This document shows, in pieces, positions 8,663 through 17,314 of a DNA stretch of 64,000 nucleotides (positions are counted from its first letter, which is position 1; each line of letters begins with the position of its first letter). Location: positions 372,001-436,000 of the forward strand of contig NZ_JNLC01000011.1 of assembly GCF_000702305.1 (NCBI RefSeq), written 5' to 3'. The notes beneath the pieces are model-generated. The model saw only the letters and a program-made list of their open reading frames with translations, was not told the DNA's origin and did no database searches. Made by a program: the position numbers and the translations under genes. This DNA is from Allobosea sp. 117 (lineage in GTDB: Bacteria; Pseudomonadota; Alphaproteobacteria; Rhizobiales; Xanthobacteraceae).

Positions 8663-9355
8663 TCAGACGGCGATGTGACGGGTGAGGTGCTCGCGGCTCA
8701 TGGCCTGCGCGGTGCCGGATTCGACCACCGCGCCGCGCGAGAGGACGACGAAGGCGTCGGCGACATCGATCGCGAAATCGAGATACTGCTCGACCAGCAG
8801 GATCGAGATGCGGCCCTTCAGTGAGGTCAGCACGGTCTTGATCAGCGCGACGATGTTGGGCTGGATGCCCTCGGTCGGCTCGTCGAGGATGAGGAGCTGC
8901 GGCTGCGTGACGAGCGCGCGGGCGATGGCGAGCTGCTGCTGCTGGCCGCCGGACAGCGCGCCGCCGGAGCGCTTCCACATCTCGCGCAGCACCGGGAACA
9001 GCGCGACCGCCTCCTCCATCGCCGGCGTGCCATACGTGCCGTGAGCGCGGGCGGCGGCCTCGATGTTCTCGCCGACGGTGAGCTCGGAGAAGATCTCGCG
9101 GCCCTGCGGCACATAGGCGAGGCCGGCGCGGGAGCGCCGGTTCGGCGACCACGCGGTGGCGTCCGCGCCGTCGAGCAGCACCCGCCCCGAGGAGGGCGCC
9201 AGAACGCCCATGATGCATTTCAGCAGCGTGGTTTTGCCGGCGCCGTTGCGCCCGAGCACCGCCATGCAGGAGCCCGGCGCGATCTCGAAGCCGACATGGC
9301 GCAGCACCTGCGCGGAGCCGTAATGCTGGTCGAGGGCCTCCACACGGAACTGCAT
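8663..9355 (-). CDS. urtE: Urea/amide ABC transporter ATPase UrtE
   Basis: A 230-residue ATPase of the LivF/UrtE type. It has Walker A GRNGAGKTT, signature LSGGQQQQLAIARAL and Walker B LLILDEPTEG, followed by the UrtE-like stretch IQPNIVALI. The ATG at 9355 is chosen over an upstream in-frame start at 9424 because homology begins at MQFRVEAL. It follows UrtD with a 2-bp gap and would pair with UrtD at the UrtB/UrtC channel. Confidence 0.92.
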   Translation of the reverse strand: MQFRVEALDQHYGSAQVLRHVGFEIAPGSCMAVLGRNGAGKTTLLKCIMGVLAPSSGRVLLDGADATAWSPNRRSRAGLAYVPQGREIFSELTVGENIEAAARAHGTYGTPAMEEAVALFPVLREMWKRSGGALSGGQQQQLAIARALVTQPQLLILDEPTEGIQPNIVALIKTVLTSLKGRISILLVEQYLDFAIDVADAFVVLSRGAVVESGTAQAMSREHLTRHIAV

Positions 9356-9357
9356 GG

Positions 9358-10098
9358 TCAGCGCCCCAGATAGACGTCGATGACGGCGGCGTCGGCGCGC
9401 ACCTTCTCCATCGAGCCCTCGCACAGCGTGCGGCCCTCATGGAGCACGGTGACGCGGTCGGCGATGCGCTCGACGAAGTCCATGTCGTGCTCGACCACCA
9501 CGATGGCGCGGTCCGGCCTCCGCAGCGCGCGGACCAGCCGCGCCGTGCGCTCGGTCTCCTCGTCGGTGAGGCCGGCCACCGGCTCGTCGAGCATCAGCAC
9601 CTTCGGATCGGAGGCGAGCACCATGCCGATCTCCAGCCACTGCTTTTGGCCGTGGCTGAGCGCGCCGGCCATGCGCTCGGCCTGCTCGGCGAGGCCGACG
9701 GTGTCGAGCACCTCGCCCACGCGATCCTCCAATGCTGGTCCGTCGAGGCCGCCGCGGAAGCCGGTATCGGCGCCGATGGCGATGTGCTGGCGCACGCTCA
9801 GCCCTTCGAACACGCTCGGCTTCTGGAACTTGCGGCGGATGCCGGCACGGGCGATGGCGGATTCGCTCTGGCGTGTCACGTCGAGCGCGCCGTCGAACAG
9901 GACGCGTCCCTCCTTCGGGCGGGTGATGCCGGAGATGACGTCGAGCAGCGTGGTCTTGCCGGCGCCGTTCGGGCCGATGACGGCGCGCACCTCGCCATAG
10001 TCGATGGCGAGCGAGAGGTCGTCGATCGCCCGGAAGCTGCCGAAGCGCACGGTGAGCCCGTCGACGAGCAGCGCGGTGAGGCCGGCGGCGGGTTTCAC
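9358..10098 (-). CDS. urtD: Urea/amide ABC transporter ATPase UrtD
   Basis: A 246-residue ATPase of the LivG/UrtD type. It has Walker A GPNGAGKTT, signature LSHGQKQWLEIGMVL and Walker B VLMLDEPVAGL. The LSHGQKQWLEIGM variant is typical of UrtD. The GTG start at 10098 overlaps the urtC stop (GTGA), indicating translational coupling; a longer frame from 10449 is only shadow sequence inside urtC. Confidence 0.92.
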   Translation of the reverse strand: MKPAAGLTALLVDGLTVRFGSFRAIDDLSLAIDYGEVRAVIGPNGAGKTTLLDVISGITRPKEGRVLFDGALDVTRQSESAIARAGIRRKFQKPSVFEGLSVRQHIAIGADTGFRGGLDGPALEDRVGEVLDTVGLAEQAERMAGALSHGQKQWLEIGMVLASDPKVLMLDEPVAGLTDEETERTARLVRALRRPDRAIVVVEHDMDFVERIADRVTVLHEGRTLCEGSMEKVRADAAVIDVYLGR

Positions 10099-11192
10099 GG
10101 GCGTGCCTCCCCGATCTCCTCGGCCATGCGCTTCGGGCCCATCGGCCGGACCAGCCTGAGCTTGGCGAGATCGACGAGGCCGTTGGGGAAGACCAGCACC
10201 ACCAGCACGATGAGGCCGGAGAGGATGAAGGGCCACACCTCCGGCGCGGCGGAGGACAGCCAGAACTTGATCGCGTTCACCAGCAGCGCGCCGATCACCG
10301 CGCCGACCAGATGTCCGCGCCCGCCGATCGCTACCCACACCGCGATCTCCAGCGACAGCTCGGGCGAGAGCAGGCGCGGGTTGATGATGCCGACCTGCGG
10401 CACGTAGAGCATGCCGGCGAGCATCGCGATCAGCGCCGAGAGGCACCACACGGCGAGCTTCAGGCGCAGCGTCTCGTAGCCGAGCGTGCGCAGCCGGGTC
10501 TCGTCGTCGCGGGTGGCGATCATCAGCGCGCCGAAGCGCGAGCCGACCAGCGCCCGGCAGCCGAGTAGCACCAGTGCCAGCACGACGAGCGAGGCGCTCG
10601 CCATGCCGATCAGCATGCCCGTCGAGCCCATAGGCCAGCCGAACAGCACGGTGAAGCCGGTCATGCCGTTATTGCCGCCGAAGCCGGTGTCGTTGCGGAA
10701 CATCAGCAGCATGGCGACATAGACCAGCGCCTGGGTGATGATCGCGAAATAGACGCCACCCACCCGCGAGCGGAACGAGACATAGCCGAACACGCCGGCG
10801 ATCAGGCTCGTCACCGCCACGGCGACGAGGAGGGCATAGGGGAAGAACTCGAAGCCCGCCCAGTAGAAGGGGAATTCCTTCCAGCCCATGAACTGGAGGA
10901 AGTCCGGAACCGTGCCCGTCACCTCGAAGGAGTGCTTGAGCAGGTACATGGCGACGACGTAGCCGCCGATGGCGAAGAACAGGCCGTGGCCGAGCGACAA
11001 TATGCCGAGATAGCCCCAGATCAGGTCGAGCGACAGCGCCAGCACGGCGAAGGCGGCGAGCTGGCCGATGGCGTTGACGAGGTAGCGCGAGAGCGCGAGC
11101 GGCGTGCCGTCGGCGAACGGCATGGCGAGCGCCAGCAGCACCAGCAGCGCGGCGAGGCCGAGCACCGGACGGTCGGTGGAGAGCGGCTTCAT
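10095..11192 (-). CDS. urtC: Urea/amide ABC transporter permease UrtC
   Basis: A 365-residue permease of the LivM family with about 9-10 hydrophobic segments. Landmarks are LSLDLIWGYLGILSLGHG near the N-terminus and WVAIGGRGHLVGAVIGALLVN near the C-terminus. The start at 11192 (MKPLSTDRP) overlaps the urtB stop as ATGA. It forms the heterodimeric membrane channel with UrtB. Confidence 0.93.
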   Translation of the reverse strand: MKPLSTDRPVLGLAALLVLLALAMPFADGTPLALSRYLVNAIGQLAAFAVLALSLDLIWGYLGILSLGHGLFFAIGGYVVAMYLLKHSFEVTGTVPDFLQFMGWKEFPFYWAGFEFFPYALLVAVAVTSLIAGVFGYVSFRSRVGGVYFAIITQALVYVAMLLMFRNDTGFGGNNGMTGFTVLFGWPMGSTGMLIGMASASLVVLALVLLGCRALVGSRFGALMIATRDDETRLRTLGYETLRLKLAVWCLSALIAMLAGMLYVPQVGIINPRLLSPELSLEIAVWVAIGGRGHLVGAVIGALLVNAIKFWLSSAAPEVWPFILSGLIVLVVLVFPNGLVDLAKLRLVRPMGPKRMAEEIGEARP

Positions 11193-12802
11193 TTGCGGCG
11201 CCCCTTCACGGCGAACAGCCCTTCGGGACGCCATTGCAGGAAGGCGATGATCATCAAGAGCACGATCACCTTGGCGGCCACCGCTCCCCAGAGCGGCTCG
11301 ATCAGCACGTTGATCTGGCCGATGCCAAGGGCAGCCACCACGGTGCCGGCGATGGTGCCCACCCCGCCGAGCACTACCACCATGAAGCTGTCGATGATGA
11401 AGTTCTGCCCCATCTGCGGGTTCACGCTGTAGATCGGCGAGAGCGCCAGCCCGGCGAGGCCGGCGAGGCCCGAGCCGAGGCCGAAGGCCATCATGTCGAC
11501 GCGCCGGGTCGGGATGCCGATGCAGGCGGCCATGTCGCGGTTCTGCGTCACCGCCCGGATGTTGAGACCGAGCGGGGTGAAGCGGATCAGCGCCGTGGTC
11601 AGCGCCAGGGTGACGACCGCGAAGAGAATCGCGAACATGCGGTTCCAGGTGAAGATGAAGTCGCCGATCACCGGCACGCCGCCGGTGACGTAGAACGGCG
11701 TCTCGAACTGCAGGTTCTGCGTGCCGAAGCCGACGCGTACGAGGTTCACCAGGAACAGGCTGACCGCCCAGGTGGCGAGCAGGCTCATCAGCGGACGCCG
11801 GTAGAGATGGCGCAGCAGCGCCGCCTCAAGCGCGACGCCGATGGCGGCGGTGACGAGGAAGGCGGCCGGGATGGCGAGGACGAGATACCAGTCGACCAGC
11901 GCCGGGGCGGCGCGGCGCAGCCCCTCCTGCACCAGCCAGGTGACATAGGCGCCGATCATGATGAACTCGCCCTGGGCGAGATTGATGACGCCCATCAGCC
12001 CGAAGATGATGGCGAGGCCGATCGCCGCCATGAACAGGATGCTGGCGAAGGAAAGGCCGTTATAGAGCGCGGCCAGCGTGTCGCCGATGGCGATGCCGCG
12101 CTCGATGCGGGAGATGCCGGCGTCGACCGCCGCCCGGAAGGCCGGGTCGCCGGCATAGGCCGGGTCTTGCTTCAGCGCGCCGACCTGCGCCAGTGCGCGG
12201 CGGCTCGGATTGTCGGCGACGCGGCCTATCGCGGTGATCCGCTTCGCGATGTCCGAGGCGTTGAGCGCGGCGGTCTGCGCCAGCGTCTCGATCTGCCCCT
12301 TCAGGCCGGCGTCGGTCTCCTCGGCGGCCGCCGCGTCGAGCAGCCCGTCGGGCAGCGAGCCGGGCTTGCGCTCCAGCGTGCGCAGGGCGCTTGCCCGCTC
12401 GGCCGGCGAAGCGGCGCTGCGCAGGGCGAGCGCGGCGTCGGCGAGCTCGAAGACGGCGCGGTTCTTGAGGCTGAGAACCGGCGCGCGGCTGGCGCCCTGT
12501 TCGGCGCGGGGCGCGCTGGTGATGGCGTCGAGCGTGCCGCCGCCGGCCGTCAGCAGCGCGCCGGCCTCGTCGCAGGTGAGCTTCTTCTCCATCGCCGCGC
12601 GGGCGAGCGGCGCGGCGAAGGCGCGGTCCTCGGCCGATCCGCTCGCGGCGAGCGTGATCAGAGTTCCAGCCGCTTCACCCATCTCCGCCGCGCTGCCGCA
12701 CAGGCGGGCGACGAGCGCAGACCTGTCGAGCGGCGCGGCGAGCGCCGGCGCGGTGCCGAGGAGGCCTGCGGCAAGGACGAGGAAGGCGAAGCGGAACGTC
12801 AT
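11189..12802 (-). CDS. urtB: Urea/amide ABC transporter permease UrtB
   Basis: A 537-residue protein. A signal peptide (ending APALA) leads into an extracytoplasmic helical region of about 220 residues, then the LivH-type permease (from about residue 240: IFGLMGVINLAQGEFIMIGA; later DSFMVVVLGGVGTIAGT). The long N-terminal extension is characteristic of UrtB rather than LivH. The ATG at 12802 immediately precedes the signal peptide. A 63-bp spacer separates it from urtA. Confidence 0.93.
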   Translation of the reverse strand: MTFRFAFLVLAAGLLGTAPALAAPLDRSALVARLCGSAAEMGEAAGTLITLAASGSAEDRAFAAPLARAAMEKKLTCDEAGALLTAGGGTLDAITSAPRAEQGASRAPVLSLKNRAVFELADAALALRSAASPAERASALRTLERKPGSLPDGLLDAAAAEETDAGLKGQIETLAQTAALNASDIAKRITAIGRVADNPSRRALAQVGALKQDPAYAGDPAFRAAVDAGISRIERGIAIGDTLAALYNGLSFASILFMAAIGLAIIFGLMGVINLAQGEFIMIGAYVTWLVQEGLRRAAPALVDWYLVLAIPAAFLVTAAIGVALEAALLRHLYRRPLMSLLATWAVSLFLVNLVRVGFGTQNLQFETPFYVTGGVPVIGDFIFTWNRMFAILFAVVTLALTTALIRFTPLGLNIRAVTQNRDMAACIGIPTRRVDMMAFGLGSGLAGLAGLALSPIYSVNPQMGQNFIIDSFMVVVLGGVGTIAGTVVAALGIGQINVLIEPLWGAVAAKVIVLLMIIAFLQWRPEGLFAVKGRRK

Positions 12803-12865
12803 TGAAAACCCGATGACGGCCAGCGGGGGAGCCGGCCGCCCTGAGGGGAGGGGCACGCGGAGGGA

Positions 12866-14116
12866 TCAGCCGTAGGGGCTGAACGGCACCGGCTTCGGCG
12901 TGTCCTTGGACTGCCAGAGGATGTCGAAGCCCTGGGCGTCGTTCACCGAGCCGATGAACACGCCGCGCGAGACGTAGTTGTTCTCGCCGGTCATGCCGAT
13001 CTTGTAGCCCGACGGGCAGTCGAAGGAGAGGCCGCCGAACGCCTTGGAGACCTCCGGCACGTCGAAGGAGCCGGCCTTGGCGGCGGCCATCGCCCACAGA
13101 TGCACGGCGTCATAGGCCGAGACCATGGGATCGATGGCGACGTCGCCCTTGAAGGGCACGCTCTTGGCCTTCACATAGTCCGCCCAGCTCGCGAGGAACT
13201 TCTTGTTGGCCTCGCCCTTGGCGTTCTGCAGATAGGCCCAGCAGTTCAGGTGGCCGACCAGCTTGGAGGTGTCGAGACCTTCGAGGTCGGCCTCCACCAT
13301 GTCGAGGCCGAGCACCGGAATGTCGGTCGCCTTGATGCCCTGGTTGGCGAATTCGCGCATGAAGTCCGGGATCGAGTTGCCCACCACGGTGAGCACCACC
13401 ACCGGCTGGCCGCCGCCCTGGTCGGCGAAGGCGCGGATCTGGTTCACCAGCGTCTGGAAGTTGGAGAAGCCGAAGGGGACGTATTCCTCCTTCCAGGCGC
13501 TCTCCGGGATGCCCTTGGTCTTCCAGTAGCCCTTGAGCTGCTTGTTGATGGTGCGCGGCCAGACATAGTCCGAGCCGAGCATGAAGAAGCGCTTCGCCGA
13601 GACGCCGTCCTCGCTCATCAGATAGTCGACGGCCGGCAGCACCGAGCTCGCCGGCGGCGAGTTCACATAGACGACGTTCTTGGAGTTCTCGTCGCCCTCG
13701 AAATGCAGCGGATAATAGAGCAGGCCCTTCTCCTGCTCGACCACCGGCAGCACGGTCTTGCGCGAGACCGAGGTCCAGCAGCCGAACAGCGCGGCGACCT
13801 TCTCCTGCTGCAGCATCTGCTTGGCGCTCTGCGCGTAGAGCGGCCAGTCGGAGGCGGGGTCGGAGACCAGCACCTCGACGGTGCGGCCGTTGACGCCGCC
13901 CTTCGCGTTGAGCTCGTCGGCGGCCATCTTGACCACGTAGTTCAGCCGGCCTTCGAGATTGGCCATGGTGCCGGAGGAGGAGAACAGGCAGCCGAGCTTC
14001 ACCGGCCCCGCCGCCTGCGCCGAGCGCAGGATGGCCGGCATGCCGATGGGTGACGCCAGCCCTGCGGCGGCAAGGCCGCTTGCCTGAAGGAAACTACGCC
14101 GCGAAAACCTGGACAT
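12866..14116 (-). CDS. urtA: Urea/amide ABC transporter substrate-binding protein UrtA
   Basis: A 416-residue periplasmic binding protein with a twin-arginine-like signal (FSRRSFLQASG). The start of the fold is KLGCLFSSSGTMANLE, and FGCWTSVSRKTVLPVVE is characteristic of UrtA/FmdD. The ATG at 14116 is preferred to the in-frame GTG three codons upstream, because a GGGG-rich ribosome site is well spaced from it. It is first in the operon urtABCDE-fmdA, with the promoter in the 415-bp upstream region. The family binds urea or short-chain amides; the formamidase argues for amides, or for both. Confidence 0.93.
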   Translation of the reverse strand: MSRFSRRSFLQASGLAAAGLASPIGMPAILRSAQAAGPVKLGCLFSSSGTMANLEGRLNYVVKMAADELNAKGGVNGRTVEVLVSDPASDWPLYAQSAKQMLQQEKVAALFGCWTSVSRKTVLPVVEQEKGLLYYPLHFEGDENSKNVVYVNSPPASSVLPAVDYLMSEDGVSAKRFFMLGSDYVWPRTINKQLKGYWKTKGIPESAWKEEYVPFGFSNFQTLVNQIRAFADQGGGQPVVVLTVVGNSIPDFMREFANQGIKATDIPVLGLDMVEADLEGLDTSKLVGHLNCWAYLQNAKGEANKKFLASWADYVKAKSVPFKGDVAIDPMVSAYDAVHLWAMAAAKAGSFDVPEVSKAFGGLSFDCPSGYKIGMTGENNYVSRGVFIGSVNDAQGFDILWQSKDTPKPVPFSPYG

Positions 14117-14125
14117 GGACGACAC

Positions 14126-14531
14126 CCCAATGTTCGAGATGTCGGGAATTCTGGTGCGCGGAGTTGCGCGCGCAACTTCATATAATGTTCAGCGCTGCCC
14201 AAAGCGGCGTCATCCGAGGCTCTATTTCGGTCATTCTGGCACATTTGCCATTCCGGCGGCCGGCATGCCGCCACGCGAGTCGCGGCCTTCCGGTGCGATC
14301 ACCGACCGTCATGCGCCGGCCGGCCGGCTTTTTGTGCGCTGCGAGAATGCGCATTCACCTGCGGTCGCGATGGTCTATAGTGCTGCCTAGAATAATCGCA
14401 CGCCCATACGATGAGCGGCTGACGGCCGTCGCGCGTCGCGGGCGATCGCATCGATCCGCGGGAGCTTTCCGTCTTCCGCGGCAGCGCCGAGACCGTCGTC
14501 CGATCCGCCAACGATTCTTGAGGACGATCCG
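14126..14531. other. Intergenic region upstream of urtA
   Basis: This 406-bp spacer has no credible gene. It holds a perfect 16-bp palindrome at 14162-14177, an AT-rich TATAAT-like patch at 14181-14186, and a 12-bp palindrome at 14345-14356. A TATAGT patch near 14382 could serve the OrfA-like gene. No convincing sigma-54 promoter pointing to urtA was found. Confidence 0.55.
14162..14177. promoter_or_regulatory. 16-bp perfect palindrome upstream of urtA
   Basis: The dyad agttgcgc/gcgcaact is perfect and lies 46 bp upstream of the urtA start, next to an AT-rich patch. The position suits an operator for the urt operon. The alternating GC core lowers its specificity, so this is a candidate only. 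Confidence 0.35.
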
Positions 14532-14936
14532 ATGAGACGTTCGCAGTTCACCGAGAGCGAGATCCTGCACCTCATCCGCGAGGCCGATTCCGGCGTGCCG
14601 GTGGGCGAGATCTGCAGCACGGCGCAGGTCTCGCTGCGCACCTTCTATCGCTGGAAGCGGCGCTTCGGGGGGCTCTCCGCGCCGGCGGTCATGCAGATGA
14701 AGGAGCTGGAGGCAGAGAACCGGCGGCTGCGCGCGCTGGTGAGCAACCTTTCGGAGCGGCTGCACCGCCCGGCGCCGGCCGAATCGCCGCTGCCCGGCGA
14801 GCTGCCGCATCCGCCCGAGCGCAACCCCGCCCGCGCGACCTCGCATCTGCAGCCGGCGCGCGCCTCTGTGCTGGCGGCCGAACGCTGCGGCGGTGCCGTG
14901 GTCGGGCGCTTCGCCTCGGTGCGGATCACCCGCTAG
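14532..14936 (+). CDS. Solo IS3 OrfA-like helix-turn-helix protein
   Basis: A 134-residue protein. Residues 1-50 match the transposase HTH of IS3-family OrfA (RRSQFTESEILHLIREA, then SLRTFYRWKRRFGG). A short leucine-zipper-like helix follows (MKELEAENRRLRALVSNL). The last 55 residues are Pro/Ala-rich and unlike OrfA, which is usually about 90-100 residues. No OrfB, terminal inverted repeats or target duplication surround it. A good GAGGA site precedes the ATG. It is a degenerate transposase remnant or a domesticated DNA-binding protein. Confidence 0.6.
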   Translation: MRRSQFTESEILHLIREADSGVPVGEICSTAQVSLRTFYRWKRRFGGLSAPAVMQMKELEAENRRLRALVSNLSERLHRPAPAESPLPGELPHPPERNPARATSHLQPARASVLAAERCGGAVVGRFASVRITR

Positions 14937-14973
14937 AGCCTGTTTGGTGAAAGTCGAGGGACCTTCGCGACGG
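14934..14973. repeat. Degenerate copy of an intergenic hairpin repeat
   Basis: Positions 14947-14973 align with 34014-34041 at roughly 22 of 28 bases, sharing GAAAGT and ACCTTCGCGA. It begins at the stop codon of the OrfA-like gene with TAGAGCC, the same start word as the hairpin at 32317. It is probably a decayed member of a dispersed palindromic repeat family. Confidence 0.45.
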
Positions 14974-14980
14974 GCACACG

Positions 14981-15538
14981 TCACAGTTCGACCTGGAACG
15001 CCTTCCACTGCACCATGCGCTCGCGCAGGTCGAGGGTCCTGCCGTCGACGGTGAAGGTGCCGTCGCCATTGTGATGCAGATAGCGGCGCTCCTCGCGCGC
15101 GTCGTCGTAGCGGATCGCCAGCACCTCGAGGATGAACAGGTTGTAGTCGGCGGCGAGGCGGTCGTCGGCGATGCGGCATTCGAGATTGGCGATGCATTCG
15201 CGGATCAGCGGCGCGCCGACCATGCGCGCCGGCTCGGCGGTGAGGCCGAAGCGCGCGAACTTGTCGATGCTCCGGCCCGAGCAGTTGCCGATGTCCACCA
15301 CCGTGCGGGCGAGATCGACGGTGGGGATGGCGATCACGCATTCGCCGGTGGCGGTGAGCGCGGCGTGGCTGAAGTCCCACGGGCCGATGACGCAGCCGAT
15401 CAGCGGCGGGCCGTGCTGGATGACCATGTGGAAGCCCATGGTCATGACGTTGGCGCGTCCGTCGCGTGCGGTGGTCACCAGCACGATCGGGCCGGATTCC
15501 AGCAGCCGGTAGGTCTTCGACGGCTCGACGTCCTTCAT
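14981..15538 (-). CDS. Flavin reductase-like FMN-binding protein
   Basis: A 185-residue protein of the flavin reductase / FMN-binding split-barrel family (LLESGPIVLVTTARDGRANV, then VIGPWDFSHAAL, then GNCSGRSIDKFARFGL). The start at 15538 follows a GAGGGGAG ribosome site. Members either reduce free flavin for a monooxygenase or bind FMN for an unknown role. No partner oxygenase lies next to it, and it is 76 bp downstream of the thioesterase on the same strand. Confidence 0.82.
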   Translation of the reverse strand: MKDVEPSKTYRLLESGPIVLVTTARDGRANVMTMGFHMVIQHGPPLIGCVIGPWDFSHAALTATGECVIAIPTVDLARTVVDIGNCSGRSIDKFARFGLTAEPARMVGAPLIRECIANLECRIADDRLAADYNLFILEVLAIRYDDAREERRYLHHNGDGTFTVDGRTLDLRERMVQWKAFQVEL

Positions 15539-15614
15539 CGCGCTCCCCTCGTCCATGAGGCCTGCATCCATGAGGCCTGCCGCGCCGGTTCGTCCCGCGC
15601 CCGTGGAGCGCGGC

Positions 15615-16025
15615 TCAGTCGATCGGGCGCGGGCGGCGGTCCTCGCCGATGGCGACGAAGGTGAAGATCGCCTCCGTCACCTTCATCGCCTGCTCCTCCT
15701 CGCGGGCCCGGCGCCACGCCTCGATGCGGATGCGCATCGATGTACGCCCGGCAGACAGGATGGTTCCGTAGAAGCTGACCTCGTCGCCGACCAGCACCGG
15801 CTTGTGGAAGCTCATCGCCTCCACCGCCACCGTGGCGGCGCGCCCCCGCGCCCGCCGCGTCGCGACATTGCCGGCGGCGAGGTCCATATGCGCCATCAGC
15901 CAGCCGCCGAAGATGTCGCCGGCCGGGTTGGTGTCGGCCGGCATGGCGATGGTGCGGATCACCGGGCTTTCGGCGGGCGGCGTCGCCCCGGCTTCGGCCC
16001 CGCCATCGGAAGGTGTGTTGGTCAT
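15615..16025 (-). CDS. Acyl-CoA thioesterase, hotdog fold (YciA/BACH-like)
   Basis: A 136-residue hotdog thioesterase. The motif NPAGDIFGGWLMAHMD (about residues 30-45) is typical of the YciA / cytosolic acyl-CoA hydrolase group, including the catalytic Asp region; VEAMSFHKPVLVGDEV follows. It would hydrolyse acyl-CoA esters in the cytosol. Its start is divergent from the persulfide operon, with the 16086-16101 palindrome between them. Confidence 0.88.
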   Translation of the reverse strand: MTNTPSDGGAEAGATPPAESPVIRTIAMPADTNPAGDIFGGWLMAHMDLAAGNVATRRARGRAATVAVEAMSFHKPVLVGDEVSFYGTILSAGRTSMRIRIEAWRRAREEEQAMKVTEAIFTFVAIGEDRRPRPID

Positions 16026-16085
16026 GGGGCGCACCATAGCGCGTGATATGCGACGGCGGTATCGCGCGGCGGCCGCGGTCGCCTA

Positions 16086-16101
16086 CGCAATTATAATTGC
16101 G
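16086..16101. promoter_or_regulatory. Perfect 16-bp palindrome, probable BigR operator
   Basis: The dyad cgcaatta/taattgcg is perfect and sits in an unusually AT-rich stretch (16086-16137) that also has TTGCA/TGCAA arms around a T-run at 16111-16126. It lies 82 bp upstream of the first gene of an operon encoding a BigR-type regulator. BigR repressors bind AT-rich inverted repeats that overlap their own promoter, so autoregulation here is a reasonable inference. It could also affect the divergent thioesterase gene. Confidence 0.6.
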
Positions 16102-16183
16102 ATTTTATGATTGCATTTTTTTGCAAATAAATTATCTCTTCTCGCGGCAGGTACAAAGCTGCCGTCGATGGAGGAAGGATGCC

Positions 16184-16387
16184 ATGACCCGGAACGTCGG
16201 AGGCCTTGATCGCACGCTGCGCGTCGTCGTCGGCCTTGCCTTGCTGTCACTGCTCTTCGTGCTGGACGGCGATCTGCGCTGGATCGGCCTGATCGGCCTC
16301 ATCCCGCTGCTCACGGCGCTCGCCGGCAACTGCCCGCTCTATTCCCTCCTCGGCATCTCGACCTGCCCCGTCGCAGGGCGCAAGTGA
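16184..16387 (+). CDS. DUF2892 (YgaP transmembrane-like) small membrane protein
   Basis: A 67-residue protein with two transmembrane helices (LRVVVGLALLSLLFVL and WIGLIGLIPLLTALAG), then GNCPLYSLLGISTCP with two cysteines. This is the DUF2892 fold that, in YgaP, is fused to a rhodanese. The ATG follows a strong GGAGGAAGG site. It is first in the sulfide/persulfide operon and probably supports sulfur handling at the membrane. Confidence 0.87.
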   Translation: MTRNVGGLDRTLRVVVGLALLSLLFVLDGDLRWIGLIGLIPLLTALAGNCPLYSLLGISTCPVAGRK

Positions 16388-16428
16388 GGCCGGCAAGTGA
16401 AACCGGATCGACATCAGGACAGAACATC

Positions 16429-17310
16429 ATGACCCAGAAACCCGAGGTCACCGGCTTCTTCGATCCGCGCACCTGGTCCGTCCAGTACGTCGTCGCCGAC
16501 CCGGCGACGAAGCGCTGCGCCATCGTCGATCCCGTCTACGATTTCGACGAGAAGTCGGGCCAGACCGCCTCGATCAATGCCGACCGCCTGCTCGATTTCG
16601 TCCGGGCCAAGGGCTACGAGGTCGAGTGGATCCTCGACACCCATCCCCATGCCGACCATTTCTCGGCGGCGCATTACCTCAAGCAGAAGACCGGCGCTCC
16701 CACCGCCATCGGCGAGCATGTGAAGAATGTGCAGAAGCTCTGGAAGGGCTTCTACAACTGGCCGGATTTTCCCGCCGACGGCTCGCAATGGGACCGCCTA
16801 TTCGCCGATGGCGAGACCTTCAGGCTCGGCAGCATCGATGCGCGGGTGATGTTCTCGCCGGGCCACACGCTCGCCTCGATCACCTATGTGATCGGCGACG
16901 CGGCCTTCGTTCACGACACGCTGTTCATGCCGGACAGCGGCACGGCCCGCGCGGATTTCCCCGGCGGCAGCGCGAAGGCGCTGTGGACGTCGATCCAGGC
17001 CATATTGGCGCTGCCCGACGAGACCCGCGTCTTCACCGGCCACGACTACCAGCCGGGCGGGCGCGCGCCGGCGTGGGAATCGACCGTCGGCGAGCAGAAG
17101 GCGGCGAACATCCATATGGCGCGCTGCAGGAACGAAGCGGATTTCGTGGCGATCCGCGAGGCGCGCGACCGCAGCCTGCCGATGCCGAAACTGATCCTGC
17201 AGTCGCTGCAGATCAACACCAATGGCGGGTGCCTGCCCGAGCCGGAGGCGAACGGGGTGCGCTACCTGAAGATCCCGCTCGATCTCCTGAAGGGAGCAGC
17301 CTGGGGCTGA
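16429..17310 (+). CDS. blh: Persulfide dioxygenase-like metallo-beta-lactamase hydrolase (Blh)
   Basis: A 293-residue MBL-fold protein. The metal motif THPHADHFSAAHYL is followed by FSPGHTLASITY and FTGHDYQPGG. It belongs to the ETHE1/Blh group that oxidises glutathione persulfide to sulfite using ferrous iron. In Agrobacterium and Xylella, blh is controlled by BigR, as the order here suggests (bigR starts 4 bp after its stop). The start at 16429 is chosen because homology begins at MTQKPEVTGFFD. Unlike some relatives, it has no fused rhodanese or DUF domain. Confidence 0.9.
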   Translation: MTQKPEVTGFFDPRTWSVQYVVADPATKRCAIVDPVYDFDEKSGQTASINADRLLDFVRAKGYEVEWILDTHPHADHFSAAHYLKQKTGAPTAIGEHVKNVQKLWKGFYNWPDFPADGSQWDRLFADGETFRLGSIDARVMFSPGHTLASITYVIGDAAFVHDTLFMPDSGTARADFPGGSAKALWTSIQAILALPDETRVFTGHDYQPGGRAPAWESTVGEQKAANIHMARCRNEADFVAIREARDRSLPMPKLILQSLQINTNGGCLPEPEANGVRYLKIPLDLLKGAAWG

Positions 17311-17314
17311 CGCG

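Noticed and set aside
11234-12805. 523-codon plus-strand frame opposite urtB
   Set aside because: Antisense shadow of urtB, rich in Asp/Arg/Gly/Gln with no motifs. The urtB frame has clear homology.
14230-14260. TGGCAC...GC pattern resembling a sigma-54 promoter upstream of urtA
   Set aside because: The GG-GC spacing is too short and the orientation points away from urtA.
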